From JBMNIZ01 sp050951405 (GTDB lineage: Bacteria > Bacillota > DULZ01), in the NCBI GenBank assembly GCA_050951405.1, contig JBMNIZ010000007.1, forward strand, positions 60,363-124,362: a DNA stretch of 64,000 nucleotides, given 5' to 3'. The translations under genes were made by a program, and so were the position numbers. The notes below the pieces were generated by a model, which searched no databases, had not been told where the DNA came from, and saw only the letters and a list, made by a program, of their open reading frames with translations. Within the stretch, counting starts at the first letter, position 1, and each line of letters opens with the position of its first letter. This document shows positions 17,973 to 26,151 of the stretch, in pieces.

Positions 17973-19081
17973 TGCAAGATTCCACCAAAATATCCAACGG
18001 ACAGCTTTTCCTGCTTTTAATTACCGTGGTAGCTCCCACTGCTTTTTTATACGTGCCTGCCATTTCGGTGGCCTCCGCCAACCGGGATGCTTGGCTTTCC
18101 ATTTTGGTCCCGGCGACTTTTTATGGGCTGGGGGTAGTATGGGTCACCGCCAGTCTTTCTTTGCGTTTTCCCGGTGAGACTTGCGACCAGTATTTTCCCC
18201 GGATCCTGGGCAAGCCCCTGGCCTTTCTGGTAGAGCTGGCTTTTTTAGCTTTTCTTTTTTTAATCACTATTGTGGTGATTAAGGAATTCGGGAACTTTTT
18301 AAATACTGCTTTTATGCCGAAGACTCCCATTCAAGTTTTCAATTTTTCTATGATTTTCCTGAGTGCCTTTGCCGCCTATCATGGTTTGGAGGTAGTAGGG
18401 CGGGTGATCGAGTTTGTCTTCCTGCCCTTTCTGTTAACTTTTTTATCCATTATTTTTCTTGTCATACCGGAAATGGAGTTTTGCCATCTTTTCCCTCCCC
18501 TTGAAAATGGGATCATGCCCGTTCTCCGGGGGTCCTTTACTGCTTCAGGTTTCCGGGGAGAAGTATTTGTCCTGCTTTGGCTCCTGCCCCATGTGAACCG
18601 GCCGGAAGAAAGTAAGCGTTATGCTTTTTTGGCAGTGCTTTTTCTGGGGATCATTCTCTCCGTGGATACCATGGCCAGCCTGATGGTTTTCGGCGGTGAT
18701 TTGACGGGCAAGTTAACCTATCCCACCTTTATTTTGGCTCGGTATATTTTCATCGGGGAGGTCTTTGAAAGGGTGGAGGCGCTGGTCATGGTGATCTGGG
18801 TGGCCGGGGTGATCGTCAAAGTGGGCGTCTTCTACACCATAACCGTCAATTCCATTTGTAATTGTTTTGGCCTGAAAGGAAGCCGTTGGTTGGTGGTGAT
18901 CCCTGTAGCCTTAATTCTCTATATCGGGTCTCTTTACATCTTTCAAAACGACCCTGAACTTATCAAATTTTTAGAGCAGACCTGGCCTCCTCTGGCTGTG
19001 ACTTTTCAATTGGCCCTGCCGGCCGCGCTTCTCACCGTGGCCTGGCTGCGGGGAGTCAAAGGAGGGAAAAAAGTTGCATAA
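17972..19081 (+). CDS. gerAB: Spore germination receptor subunit B (permease-like)
   Basis: A 369-residue protein of about ten hydrophobic helices starting at ATG 17972, overlapping the gerAA stop by one base. It opens ISNGQLFLLLITVVAPTAFL and shows the LLPHVNRPEESKRY loop typical of GerAB, a member of the amino acid/polyamine/cation transporter-like superfamily. In receptors of this kind the B subunit binds the germinant. The particular germinant cannot be read from the sequence. Confidence 0.95.
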   Translation: MQDSTKISNGQLFLLLITVVAPTAFLYVPAISVASANRDAWLSILVPATFYGLGVVWVTASLSLRFPGETCDQYFPRILGKPLAFLVELAFLAFLFLITIVVIKEFGNFLNTAFMPKTPIQVFNFSMIFLSAFAAYHGLEVVGRVIEFVFLPFLLTFLSIIFLVIPEMEFCHLFPPLENGIMPVLRGSFTASGFRGEVFVLLWLLPHVNRPEESKRYAFLAVLFLGIILSVDTMASLMVFGGDLTGKLTYPTFILARYIFIGEVFERVEALVMVIWVAGVIVKVGVFYTITVNSICNCFGLKGSRWLVVIPVALILYIGSLYIFQNDPELIKFLEQTWPPLAVTFQLALPAALLTVAWLRGVKGGKKVA

Positions 19082-20285
19082 AAGGCTGGGAATAATACTG
19101 CTCTTTGCAGCCCTATTGATTACCGCCGGATGCTGGAGCCGGAACGAAGTGGAAAACCTGGCCATTGTGTCTGCCGTGGGAGTGGACCGGGTGAGGATAG
19201 AAGAAAGATCCCTTTGGAAACTCACTTTCGAAGTATTCTTGCCCCGGAGTTTTGGTGCCGATACCGGCCAGCAAGGTGGCGGCATTACTGCTCCGGCCTC
19301 CTGGATTGTTTCTTCTGTTGGAGAGACTTTGGAGGATGCCAGGGTCAATTTTAATACTCGCACTCCCAGGAGGATTTTACTGGCCCATTCCAATGTGATT
19401 GTCATCGGAGAGGAGACCGCCCGGACAAACAGCCTGCACGAGATCGCCGATTTTTTTATAAGGAGCAAGGATGTGAGGCTGCGGAACTGGTTTTTGGTGA
19501 CGGAAGGGACGGCAGAGGATATGCTCACCGCCGGCTGGGAGTTGGAACAAGATCTGGCCACGGAATTATTAAATCTGATCGAATTAACCGGGCAAATGGC
19601 GGACAAAGTGGAAGTGCTGAATTTAAAGGAGGTGGCCAGAATTTTGGCCAGCCCCGGCCGGGATATGATCACCGGTTGGGTGGAAGTGTTTCAAACCCCG
19701 GAAAAGAGCGAAGAAGGGGGAACGGCGGCAAAAAAAGAGCAAAGCAGCATCAGACTCCACGGGAGTGCCATTTTTTTGCGAGACCGGATGGTGGGCCGTT
19801 TAAGCGATTTGGAGACCCGGGGCTATCTTTTTCTTGTGGGCAAAGCCATCAAGTCTTCCATCCCCTTTACCTTGGACAAACCCAGGGAAGGGGAAGTCTC
19901 CATCGATCTGGTGGAGGTCCAAAGTAGGGTCAGGCCCCGGGTAGAAGAGGGGCAGCTGATCATCCAGGTGGAGATTGAGGCAGACGGTGACCTGTCGGAA
20001 TTAGTCGCTGTCGGTCTTAGCGTTGATCCGGAACTGATGGAGATACTGGGGGAAAAAACGGCCCGAGTGATCGAGGAAGAAGCGGCTATGGCCGTGGCCC
20101 GGGCCCAGGAGATGAGGGCGGACATTTTCGGCTTCGGCGAGGCAGTGCGCAGGAAATATCCCCGGTATTGGAAACAAGTGGAAGGGAATTGGCGGGAGCA
20201 TTTTGCCGTCCTGCCTGTAGAAATTCAAGCAAAGGTCAGGATCCGGCGGACAGGGATGATCACTGATCCCATATCATCCCGATAG
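19074..20285 (+). CDS. gerAC: Spore germination receptor lipoprotein subunit C
   Basis: A 403-residue lipoprotein starting at TTG 19074 within the gerAB end. The signal LLFAALLITAGC ends in a lipobox cysteine and is followed by WSRNEVENLAIVSAVGVD, the standard opening of GerAC. The C-terminal third has the Ger(x)C domain, with AMAVARAQEMRADIFGFGE and WREHFAVLPVEIQAKVRIRR. It anchors to the outer face of the spore inner membrane and completes the receptor. Confidence 0.95.
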   Translation: MHKRLGIILLFAALLITAGCWSRNEVENLAIVSAVGVDRVRIEERSLWKLTFEVFLPRSFGADTGQQGGGITAPASWIVSSVGETLEDARVNFNTRTPRRILLAHSNVIVIGEETARTNSLHEIADFFIRSKDVRLRNWFLVTEGTAEDMLTAGWELEQDLATELLNLIELTGQMADKVEVLNLKEVARILASPGRDMITGWVEVFQTPEKSEEGGTAAKKEQSSIRLHGSAIFLRDRMVGRLSDLETRGYLFLVGKAIKSSIPFTLDKPREGEVSIDLVEVQSRVRPRVEEGQLIIQVEIEADGDLSELVAVGLSVDPELMEILGEKTARVIEEEAAMAVARAQEMRADIFGFGEAVRRKYPRYWKQVEGNWREHFAVLPVEIQAKVRIRRTGMITDPISSR

Positions 20286-20339
20286 GCAACCTTATTCTGG
20301 CGGCTGAATTATGATCACCGGCCACCGTTCCTTTTTGCA

Positions 20340-20367
20340 TTGACTTTGTTTTCGGCTGGTTTATAAT
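20340..20367 (+). promoter_or_regulatory. Sigma-A-type promoter for ilvN
   Basis: TTGACT (20340-20345) and TATAAT (20362-20367) with 16-nt spacing lie 38 nt before the ilvN start. This short leader leaves no room for a T-box. Confidence 0.7.
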
Positions 20368-20404
20368 ACTAATTACTAAGCTCCAAGGGGAGGAGGGACT
20401 TGTT

Positions 20405-20911
20405 TTGAAACATGTTTTGGCGCTGCTGGTGGTGAACCGGCCTGCTGTCTTGTCCCATATCTCCGGCCTCATCAGCCGCCGGGCCTATAACATTGACAGC
20501 ATTGCCGCCGGCCCTACGGAAGACCCGAAGGTGACCAGGATCACCCTGGTGGTGGAATGTGGGCCTGACGAGATCGAGCAGGTGGAGAAACAGCTGGCCA
20601 AATTGGTCGATGTGATCAAGGTGACCAATTTGACGGGAGAGAATGCCATTAATCGGGAGCTGGCCCTGATTAAAGTCCGGGCCAATTGGGAAAGAAGAAG
20701 CGATATTGTGGATATTTGTAGCATTTTCCGGGCGAATGTGGTGGACGTGAACCGGGAGACAATGGTGGTGGAATTGACGGGAGAGTCGGATAAGATCGAG
20801 GCTCTGTTCGATGTTTTGAAAGAGCATGGAATTGTGGAGATCGTGCGCAGTGGAGCCATCTCTCTTTCTCGCGGTCCTGCGGCAGCCAAACATGTGGAGG
20901 TGGAATACTGA
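20405..20911 (+). CDS. ilvN: Acetolactate synthase small (regulatory) subunit
   Basis: A 168-residue protein from TTG 20405 after GGGGAGGAGGGA. The N-terminal ACT domain (about 1-76) reads VLALLVVNRPAVLSHISGLI and RRAYNIDSIAAGPTED; the C-terminal domain (about 80-160) has ELALIKVRAN and EVARSG-like text. It regulates and activates the catalytic subunit IlvB in branched-chain amino acid synthesis and binds valine. No ilvB lies beside it in the window, so it is an orphan gene with its own promoter. It converges on the GNAT gene, 11 nt away. Confidence 0.94.
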   Translation: MKHVLALLVVNRPAVLSHISGLISRRAYNIDSIAAGPTEDPKVTRITLVVECGPDEIEQVEKQLAKLVDVIKVTNLTGENAINRELALIKVRANWERRSDIVDICSIFRANVVDVNRETMVVELTGESDKIEALFDVLKEHGIVEIVRSGAISLSRGPAAAKHVEVEY

Positions 20912-20922
20912 TGACGACCGCT

Positions 20923-21975
20923 TCAGAGGGGTTTGGAATAAACCCGGTATCGATGGAGGACGGGACACTGAAAAGTATTTTCGACCAGATTTCGCACCGT
21001 CCGGTTGTTTTCCATGATGAGGGAAAGCTCTGCGGAACGGTGGCCTTTCCGGCTGATGGCTTCCAATACTTCCAGGATCAAGACGGCGCTGAGACCGGTT
21101 TTGCGAAAGGGGGGCTTTAAACCCAAAACGGCAATGCGGATTTTAGGGTCATTGGGCCGGAGCTTCTTCCTGTTGTTGGGAAGCATGAGACAGAAACCTG
21201 CCGGTTCGTGGCCCACATCCATCCGCAGTAGAAGCTCCCGGTCAGGGAGGCGCCGGTAAGCAGCCAGCAGATTCCCTGCTTCTTCCAGGCTGAGGGGGAT
21301 GAAGCCCCAGTTTTCAGCCAGGCATTCATTGTACAGGGACTGGAAGTCCCTGGCTTCTGTTTTTCCTTGCAGAAGGGGAAAATAAAGGCGGACGGCAGAC
21401 CGGTTTTTTATTCTTTGTGCCACCCGAAGCAGCTTGAGGGGAAGGGGCAGCTGATCATGCCACAGGTAGGAAAAAAGATCCATGGTTTTGACCAGGCCGG
21501 CCCCTTCTAGGAGCTGCTGGTAGTAGGGCGGATTGTAGGCCAGGTATTCTTGCGGCAAGGTCTGAAAGCCCTGGACGATAATGCCTACTTTTTCATTGGT
21601 GTTGCCGGAGATGGGCCCCAGCATTTCCGCTTTATCCCATTGCTTCAGTTGGCTGCCTGCCGCCTCCAGGAGGCCCTGGCTTGCTTCCAGATCTTTCACA
21701 CACTCGAAGAAGCCAAAAAAGCCCTGCTGGGAGGCAGGGTGGAGAGCATCCTCGATGGCCACAATTCGCCCTACCGGCTCTTCCCCGCGCCTGGCCAGGA
21801 AAGCCGCCTGTCTTTTGGTGGAGCGGGCAAAAAGACCGGCATACTTTAAGTCCCGGGCTTCTTCCCAGGCTGATTCTTTTTCCCCGGTCAGGGGCAGATA
21901 AATGCTTTCTTTCAGGCGGGCAAAATCTGCCCAGTCCCGGCTGGTGCTGACAGGCCGTACAGTCAATTGGGTCAT
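20923..21975 (-). CDS. GNAT family N-acetyltransferase-like protein
   Basis: About 350 residues from ATG 21975 after GGAAGGAAG; an upstream in-frame start lacks such a site. The N-terminal part has the text FARRGEEPVGRIVAIEDA-like and GFFGFFECVKD typical of a GNAT core, and the C-terminal part a second acyltransferase-like fold with GLKPPFRKTGLSAVLILEV and ENNRTVRN. It resembles uncharacterised two-domain GNAT proteins annotated as hypothetical in Clostridia. The substrate is unknown. Confidence 0.7.
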   Translation of the reverse strand: MTQLTVRPVSTSRDWADFARLKESIYLPLTGEKESAWEEARDLKYAGLFARSTKRQAAFLARRGEEPVGRIVAIEDALHPASQQGFFGFFECVKDLEASQGLLEAAGSQLKQWDKAEMLGPISGNTNEKVGIIVQGFQTLPQEYLAYNPPYYQQLLEGAGLVKTMDLFSYLWHDQLPLPLKLLRVAQRIKNRSAVRLYFPLLQGKTEARDFQSLYNECLAENWGFIPLSLEEAGNLLAAYRRLPDRELLLRMDVGHEPAGFCLMLPNNRKKLRPNDPKIRIAVLGLKPPFRKTGLSAVLILEVLEAISRKGHRSAELSLIMENNRTVRNLVENTFQCPVLHRYRVYSKPL

Positions 21976-22215
21976 GAATCTTCCTTCCTTTCCGTCTGGG
22001 TCGGGGCCAAGCTGTCTTGCCCCTTGACCCGAGGAATTACCTCGCCTCATTTCAGTACTATGCGGAAAGGGCCATTCTCGTTCATGGGTTATAAAAAATA
22101 AACAATTGATAAAAATAGTTATTAAGACTGGTATTTAGGCAGGAAAAACCGCCTTTGTGTTTAATAATAGGTTAGTAGCGATAAAAATAAATTAAATTTA
22201 ATAGGAGGAATGGTC

Positions 22216-22749
22216 ATGGAATTAAAAGGGAGTAAAACAGAAAAGAACCTGTGGGAAGCTTTTGCCGGGGAATCGCAAGCCAGAAACAAATATACTTATT
22301 ATGCTGCTGAAGCCAGAAAAGAAGGCTACCAGCAAATCGCTGCCATTTTTGAATTAACGGCGGATCAGGAAAGAGCCCATGCCAAAAGGGCGCTGCAGTT
22401 TCTTAACGGCATCGGGGATACCAAAGCCAATTTAAAAGATGCAGCCGCCGGAGAAAACTATGAATGGACCGAAATGTACAATAAATTTGAGAAAGAAGCC
22501 AGGGAGGAAGGCTTCACCGAAATTGCCGACTTTTTCCAAAAGGTGGCGGAAGTTGAGGCAGAACATGAAAAACGCTTCCTGGCCCTTTTATCAAACTTGG
22601 AGAACAATCGGGTTTTCCAGCGGGAAGAAGAAGTAAGGTGGGTATGCCGGAATTGCGGCTATATCCATACAGGCAAAACGGCACCGGAAGTTTGCCCTGT
22701 CTGTATCCATCCCCAAGCTTTTTATGAGCTGATGGCTGAAAACTACTAG
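22216..22749 (+). CDS. rbr: Rubrerythrin
   Basis: A 177-residue protein. ATG 22216 is preferred over ATG 22210 because AGGAGGA (22203-22209) abuts the latter. The N-terminal four-helix bundle (about 1-140) carries the diiron ligands in EAFAGESQARNKYTYYA, the DQERAHAKR segment and AEVEAEHEKRF. The C-terminus has a rubredoxin-like pair of Cys-x2-Cys knuckles (WVCRNCGYIH and CPVC). Rubrerythrin reduces hydrogen peroxide in anaerobes. Its natural terminator hairpin appears to have been the target of the IS30 insertion that follows. Confidence 0.96.
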   Translation: MELKGSKTEKNLWEAFAGESQARNKYTYYAAEARKEGYQQIAAIFELTADQERAHAKRALQFLNGIGDTKANLKDAAAGENYEWTEMYNKFEKEAREEGFTEIADFFQKVAEVEAEHEKRFLALLSNLENNRVFQREEEVRWVCRNCGYIHTGKTAPEVCPVCIHPQAFYELMAENY

Positions 22750-22759
22750 GGAAGTATTG

Positions 22760-22773
22760 CCGGCGATTGCCGG
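22760..22773 (+). repeat. 14-bp direct repeat, left copy, flanking IS30 element
   Basis: CCGGCGATTGCCGG occurs here and at 23988-24001, immediately outside the IS30 element. The sequence is itself nearly palindromic and, with its outer bases, forms the hairpin GCCGGC-GATT-GCCGGC. Confidence 0.8.
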
Positions 22774-23987
22774 GGTAAGTTGTAAAATTAATTGCCGCAT
22801 TTAATAAAAAATAGAGACTCAAGGCTAAACCTCTGATATGTTTAAGGTAACTACGCTTAAAAACATAAAGGAGGCAAAGCACATGAGTCAACTCAATTGT
22901 ACCACGACTTCCCGCCGCTTTAAACACATCACTGTAAAAGAACGCTATCAGATTGAAATTCTTCTAAAGGAGAAGAAGTCACCCAGCGAGATAGCAAAGC
23001 TGTTAGGCAAGCATAAGCGAACCATCGAACGTGAGATTGCCCGTGGAACTGTCAGGATGCTGAGAAGCGACCTGGTTTATGTTGATAGATACTGTGCAGA
23101 TACAGCAGAGCGAATATACCGGGAGAGAGCTGCTAATAAGGGAGCATGCTTAAAGATCGGTCATGACCATGGACTAGCCGATTACATTGAAAAAAAGATT
23201 ATCAAAGAGGGATATACCCCTGACGCAGTCATTGGCGAAATCCGGGCAAAAGGCTTAAAATTTAAGACTAGTATATGCACAAAAACGCTCTATAACTATA
23301 TCGACAAAGAAGTATTTGCAAATATAACAAATAAAAACCTTCCAGTAAAACGAGTACCTAAAAAAAATCGCCATAAGAGGGTACGAGTTGCCCACAACAA
23401 TCTAAAAGGCAGAAGCATTGAAGAAAGACCTGCGGCAGCTAATACTCGTGAAGAAGCCGGCCATTGGGAGATGGATTGTGTTGTAAGCGGCAAAGGGAAA
23501 GGCAAAGCCGCACTCTTAGTTCTAACAGAACGCAAGTTTAGAAAAGAGATTATCCGAAAGATGCCGGAAAAGACACAGAAATCAGTGAAGAAAACGCTGG
23601 ATAGGCTTGAAAGAGAGTACGGAGCACGCTTTTCAGAAGTGTTCAAAACCATTACGGTAGATAACGGAAGCGAGTTTCTTAACAGTGTAGAATTAGAGAG
23701 TTCAATCAGAAAGCCGGGCACTCATCGGACTAAAATCTATTATGCTCACCCATTCAGCGCATGGGAACGTGGGTCCAATGAAAATGCTAATAAGCTAATA
23801 CGTCGGTTTATTCCAAAGGGCACAGATATCAGCAAGCTTAAACAGAAAGATATTAGGCGAATTGAGAACTGGATGAATAATTACCCAAGAAAAATTCATG
23901 GATATAAATCTGCCAATGAGATGGCAAAGATGGCAGTATAATCAGAGGATGCCAAAATATGGGTGGCAATTAAACTTGCAATTCCCC
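22774..23987 (+). mobile_element. IS30 family insertion sequence
   Basis: A 1214-bp element with imperfect 25-bp terminal inverted repeats (18 matches of 25 by eye), both starting GG and containing TTAATTGCC about 16-23 bases in. It contains one intact transposase gene. It lies between rubrerythrin and the promoter of the c-di-AMP riboswitch gene and is flanked by a 14-bp direct repeat. The ends were set by alignment of the two termini and could be off by one or two bases. Confidence 0.85.
22883..23941 (+). CDS. IS30 family transposase
   Basis: A 352-residue protein from ATG 22883 after AAAGGAGG. An N-terminal helix-turn-helix (about 15-50; ITVKERYQIEILLKEKKSPS and AKLLGKHKRTIERE) is followed by a DDE integrase core (about 195-345) with the acidic residues in HWEMDCVVSG, TVDNGSEF and SNENANKLIRRFIPKGTD. 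All three are present, so the enzyme should be active. Codon usage is AT-richer than the flanking host genes. Confidence 0.95.
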   Translation: MSQLNCTTTSRRFKHITVKERYQIEILLKEKKSPSEIAKLLGKHKRTIEREIARGTVRMLRSDLVYVDRYCADTAERIYRERAANKGACLKIGHDHGLADYIEKKIIKEGYTPDAVIGEIRAKGLKFKTSICTKTLYNYIDKEVFANITNKNLPVKRVPKKNRHKRVRVAHNNLKGRSIEERPAAANTREEAGHWEMDCVVSGKGKGKAALLVLTERKFRKEIIRKMPEKTQKSVKKTLDRLEREYGARFSEVFKTITVDNGSEFLNSVELESSIRKPGTHRTKIYYAHPFSAWERGSNENANKLIRRFIPKGTDISKLKQKDIRRIENWMNNYPRKIHGYKSANEMAKMAV

Positions 23988-24001
23988 CCGGCGATTGCCG
24001 G
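23988..24001 (+). repeat. 14-bp direct repeat, right copy, flanking IS30 element
   Basis: Identical to 22760-22773. On this side the hairpin continues into GC and A5, so the right copy probably keeps the outer half of the original hairpin. Confidence 0.8.
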
Positions 24002-24012
24002 CAAAAACATTG

Positions 24013-24041
24013 TGGACAGAAAAAGATAAGTGTGGTAAAAT
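24013..24041 (+). promoter_or_regulatory. Sigma-A-type promoter for the riboswitch transcript
   Basis: TGGACA (24013-24018) and TAAAAT (24036-24041) with 17-nt spacing. It begins 11 nt after the right IS30 repeat, so the insertion left the promoter intact. Confidence 0.6.
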
Positions 24042-24069
24042 GAATCATCGGGATTAATTGAATAAAGAA

Positions 24070-24186
24070 ACGCTGAATTCTATTATAGAAGCGGGGGGCC
24101 CATTTTCGCCGGGGTGAATCTCCAGGGTTCTCCCCTGGAGTAGGGCCAGCTTTCGGCCCGAACCCGTCAGCTAACCTCGTAAGCGT
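24070..24186 (+). ncRNA. c-di-AMP riboswitch (ydaO/yuaA type)
   Basis: The leader shows the conserved ydaO core: CGCCGGGGTGAATC near 24107, TAGGGCCAGC, GAACCCGTCAGCTAACCTCG (about 24160) and closing AGCGT that pairs with ACGCT at 24070-24074. A short hairpin, CCAGG...CCTGG, lies at 24122-24138. The element binds cyclic di-AMP and in known cases turns off genes for osmotic balance or cell-wall work when the ligand is high. An intrinsic terminator follows at 24232, giving a transcriptional expression platform for the aminomutase gene at 24364. Confidence 0.92.
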
Positions 24187-24231
24187 GGAAAGTTGAAGCT
24201 TATTTAAGCGTGATTTTCTGTGCTTATTTTG

Positions 24232-24260
24232 AAAACCCTGCTTTTTGAGCAGGGTTTTTT
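24232..24260 (+). terminator. Riboswitch-controlled intrinsic terminator
   Basis: Arms AAAACCCTGC (24232-24241) and GCAGGGTTTT (24249-24258) followed by a T run to 24260. It lies 46 nt after the c-di-AMP aptamer and 103 nt before the coding start, the position expected of the expression platform. Confidence 0.85.
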
Positions 24261-24363
24261 ATTTCCACGGAAAGTGACGTTCAGCTGTACCGGGAGTCAG
24301 ATCTCCTAAAAAACTGGCAAAGAAGGTGTTAGATGGGAAAGAAAAAGATGGGAGGTTGGTAAG

Positions 24364-25665
24364 ATGATCACAGAGGACATCGTCAGAAAGCAGGCTTTGG
24401 AAAAAAAACTCTTATCGGTAAACAAGAAGGCTTTAAGCGTGGAGGAGAAAAGACAGATCTCCCGTTGGCGGGCCCAGGAGCTCAAGGATAGGATTGAGGA
24501 TTATCTGGAAGCCCGGGAAAAGATCCCTGCCGGGCTGGAACGAGTCCAGCAGGTGGAGGGGAGAAAAAAGAGAATCCTGAGTCTGCTGGGAGCCACCGAG
24601 GAAGATTGGCAGAATTGGCACTGGCAGCTGGCTAATCGGATTACCCGGGAGGATATTTTGCGTGAAATTTTAGGTCTTTCCCCGGAGGAAACGGTTCAGG
24701 TGGAAGAGGTGGGCAAAAAATTTCGCTGGGCCATCTCCCCTTACTACGCCAGTTTGATTGATCCGAACAATCCCTTGGATCCGGTCAAGCTGCAGTCGGT
24801 TCCGCAAACGGCTGAGCTGGCGCCGGGTACAGGGGAAGATGATCCCATGGCAGAAGAGTTCACTTCTCCTGCCCCCAGGATTACCAGGCGCTATCCGGAC
24901 CGATTGATTATTAACGTGACGAATATCTGCCCCATGTATTGCCGGCACTGTCAAAGGCGCAGGAATATCGGAGAAGTGGACCGGCACAGCCCCCAGGAGG
25001 ATTTGGTGGCCGCCCTTGATTATATCCGGGAGAACCCGGAAATCAGGGACGTTTTGGTCACAGGCGGGGACGCTTTGATGCTCAGTGACCAGCAGCTGGA
25101 CTGGCTGCTGACGGAATTGGACAATATTCCCCATGTGGAGATCAAAAGGCTGGGAACCCGGTCTTTAGTGACCATGCCCCAACGGGTTACCCCGGAGCTT
25201 TGTGCCGTCTTGGCCAAACACCCGCCTCTTTATATCAATACCCAGTTCAATCATCCCAAAGAAGTGACGCCGGAAGCGGCTAGAGCGGCGGATGCCTTGA
25301 TCAGGGCAGGAGCGGTTTTGGGGAATCAGGCTGTGCTTCTCAAAGGCATTAACAATGACAAGCACGTGATGAAAAAACTGAACCACGAGCTATTGAAAAT
25401 CAGAATCCGTCCCTATTATATTTTTCACGCTAAACAAGTGACGGGAACCGGGCATTTCCTCACCTCCATCGAGGAGGGATTGGAAATCATGGAGCATCTG
25501 AGGGGCTATACCTCCGGCCTGGCTGTACCGGCCTATATTATCAATGCGCCGGGGGGCTACGGGAAGACTCCCATGCTGCCTGAATATTTGATTTCCCATG
25601 GCAAAGAAAAAGTCTATATACGTACTTGGGAGAAAAGAGTTTTCGAGTATCCAAATGCCCAGTAA
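24364..25665 (+). CDS. eam: Radical SAM glutamate 2,3-aminomutase (KamA family)
   Basis: A 433-residue radical SAM enzyme. C189-x3-C193-x2-C196 binds the [4Fe-4S] cluster, and the PLP lysine is K401 in NAPGGYGK. The family includes lysine 2,3-aminomutase, whose two aspartates (293 and 330 in the clostridial enzyme) bind the lysine side chain. At the matching places this protein has K357 and N394, 37 residues apart as in the family, which is the substitution described for glutamate 2,3-aminomutase. The product would be beta-glutamate, an osmolyte. Control by a c-di-AMP riboswitch fits that role. Specificity is a residue-based inference; lysine or another amino acid is less likely. Confidence 0.85.
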   Translation: MITEDIVRKQALEKKLLSVNKKALSVEEKRQISRWRAQELKDRIEDYLEAREKIPAGLERVQQVEGRKKRILSLLGATEEDWQNWHWQLANRITREDILREILGLSPEETVQVEEVGKKFRWAISPYYASLIDPNNPLDPVKLQSVPQTAELAPGTGEDDPMAEEFTSPAPRITRRYPDRLIINVTNICPMYCRHCQRRRNIGEVDRHSPQEDLVAALDYIRENPEIRDVLVTGGDALMLSDQQLDWLLTELDNIPHVEIKRLGTRSLVTMPQRVTPELCAVLAKHPPLYINTQFNHPKEVTPEAARAADALIRAGAVLGNQAVLLKGINNDKHVMKKLNHELLKIRIRPYYIFHAKQVTGTGHFLTSIEEGLEIMEHLRGYTSGLAVPAYIINAPGGYGKTPMLPEYLISHGKEKVYIRTWEKRVFEYPNAQ

Positions 25666-25668
25666 GAA

Positions 25669-25691
25669 AAAAGGCCCCAAGAGGGCCTTTT
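25669..25691. terminator. Bidirectional terminator between aminomutase and ferredoxin genes
   Basis: Arms AAAAGGCCC (25669-25677) and GGGCCTTTT (25683-25691), 5-nt loop, A6/T4 flanks. It overlaps the ferredoxin stop codon. Confidence 0.85.
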
Positions 25692-25878
25692 AGATTTCCC
25701 GGATAGCCTCCGTTGGGCACGAATCAATGGCTTCCTGGGCCAGATCTTCCTGTCCTTCAGGCACTTCATCCACGATGGCTTCCGACAGTCCATCGTCATT
25801 CCAGTCAAAAAGTTCTGGAGCCACATCAATACAGGCCCCGCAGGCGATGCAGAGATCTGGGTCTACTGTCACTTTCAT
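25690..25878 (-). CDS. fer: Single-cluster [4Fe-4S] ferredoxin
   Basis: A 62-residue acidic protein starting at ATG 25878 behind GGAGGTGAA. LCIACGACIDVAPELF supplies three cysteines (C-x2-C-x2-C) and SCPTEAI the fourth, the pattern of monocluster ferredoxins of Firmicutes. It carries low-potential electrons. It is convergent with the radical SAM aminomutase, which needs such an electron donor, but no direct link is shown. Confidence 0.95.
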   Translation of the reverse strand: MKVTVDPDLCIACGACIDVAPELFDWNDDGLSEAIVDEVPEGQEDLAQEAIDSCPTEAIREI

Positions 25879-26151
25879 AGGCGGTTCACCTCCTTCAACC
25901 GGTCAAGAAGGTCTTTCCCTCCGGCCATATTTTGCGCCGGGAGAGTCGGACCAATACCTTGGCAGCAAAGGAAACTTGTACCAAACAGATGGATTTATTG
26001 TAAAGCATGGCTCTAATGAAAGCAAGAATTTTTGTAAATTTTTTCTCATAAAAGTTTTCCGGCCGGTCTTTGTCTCATCCCTGAGTTTCTCAGGCATAAT
26101 AGGCATCCGGCCTTCATAGAGATGGAAGCAAAAAAAGCAGGTGGTGCTCTC

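Noticed and set aside
24364..25665. Lysine 2,3-aminomutase
   Set aside because: Both lysine-binding aspartates of that enzyme are replaced (K357, N394), which points to glutamate as substrate.
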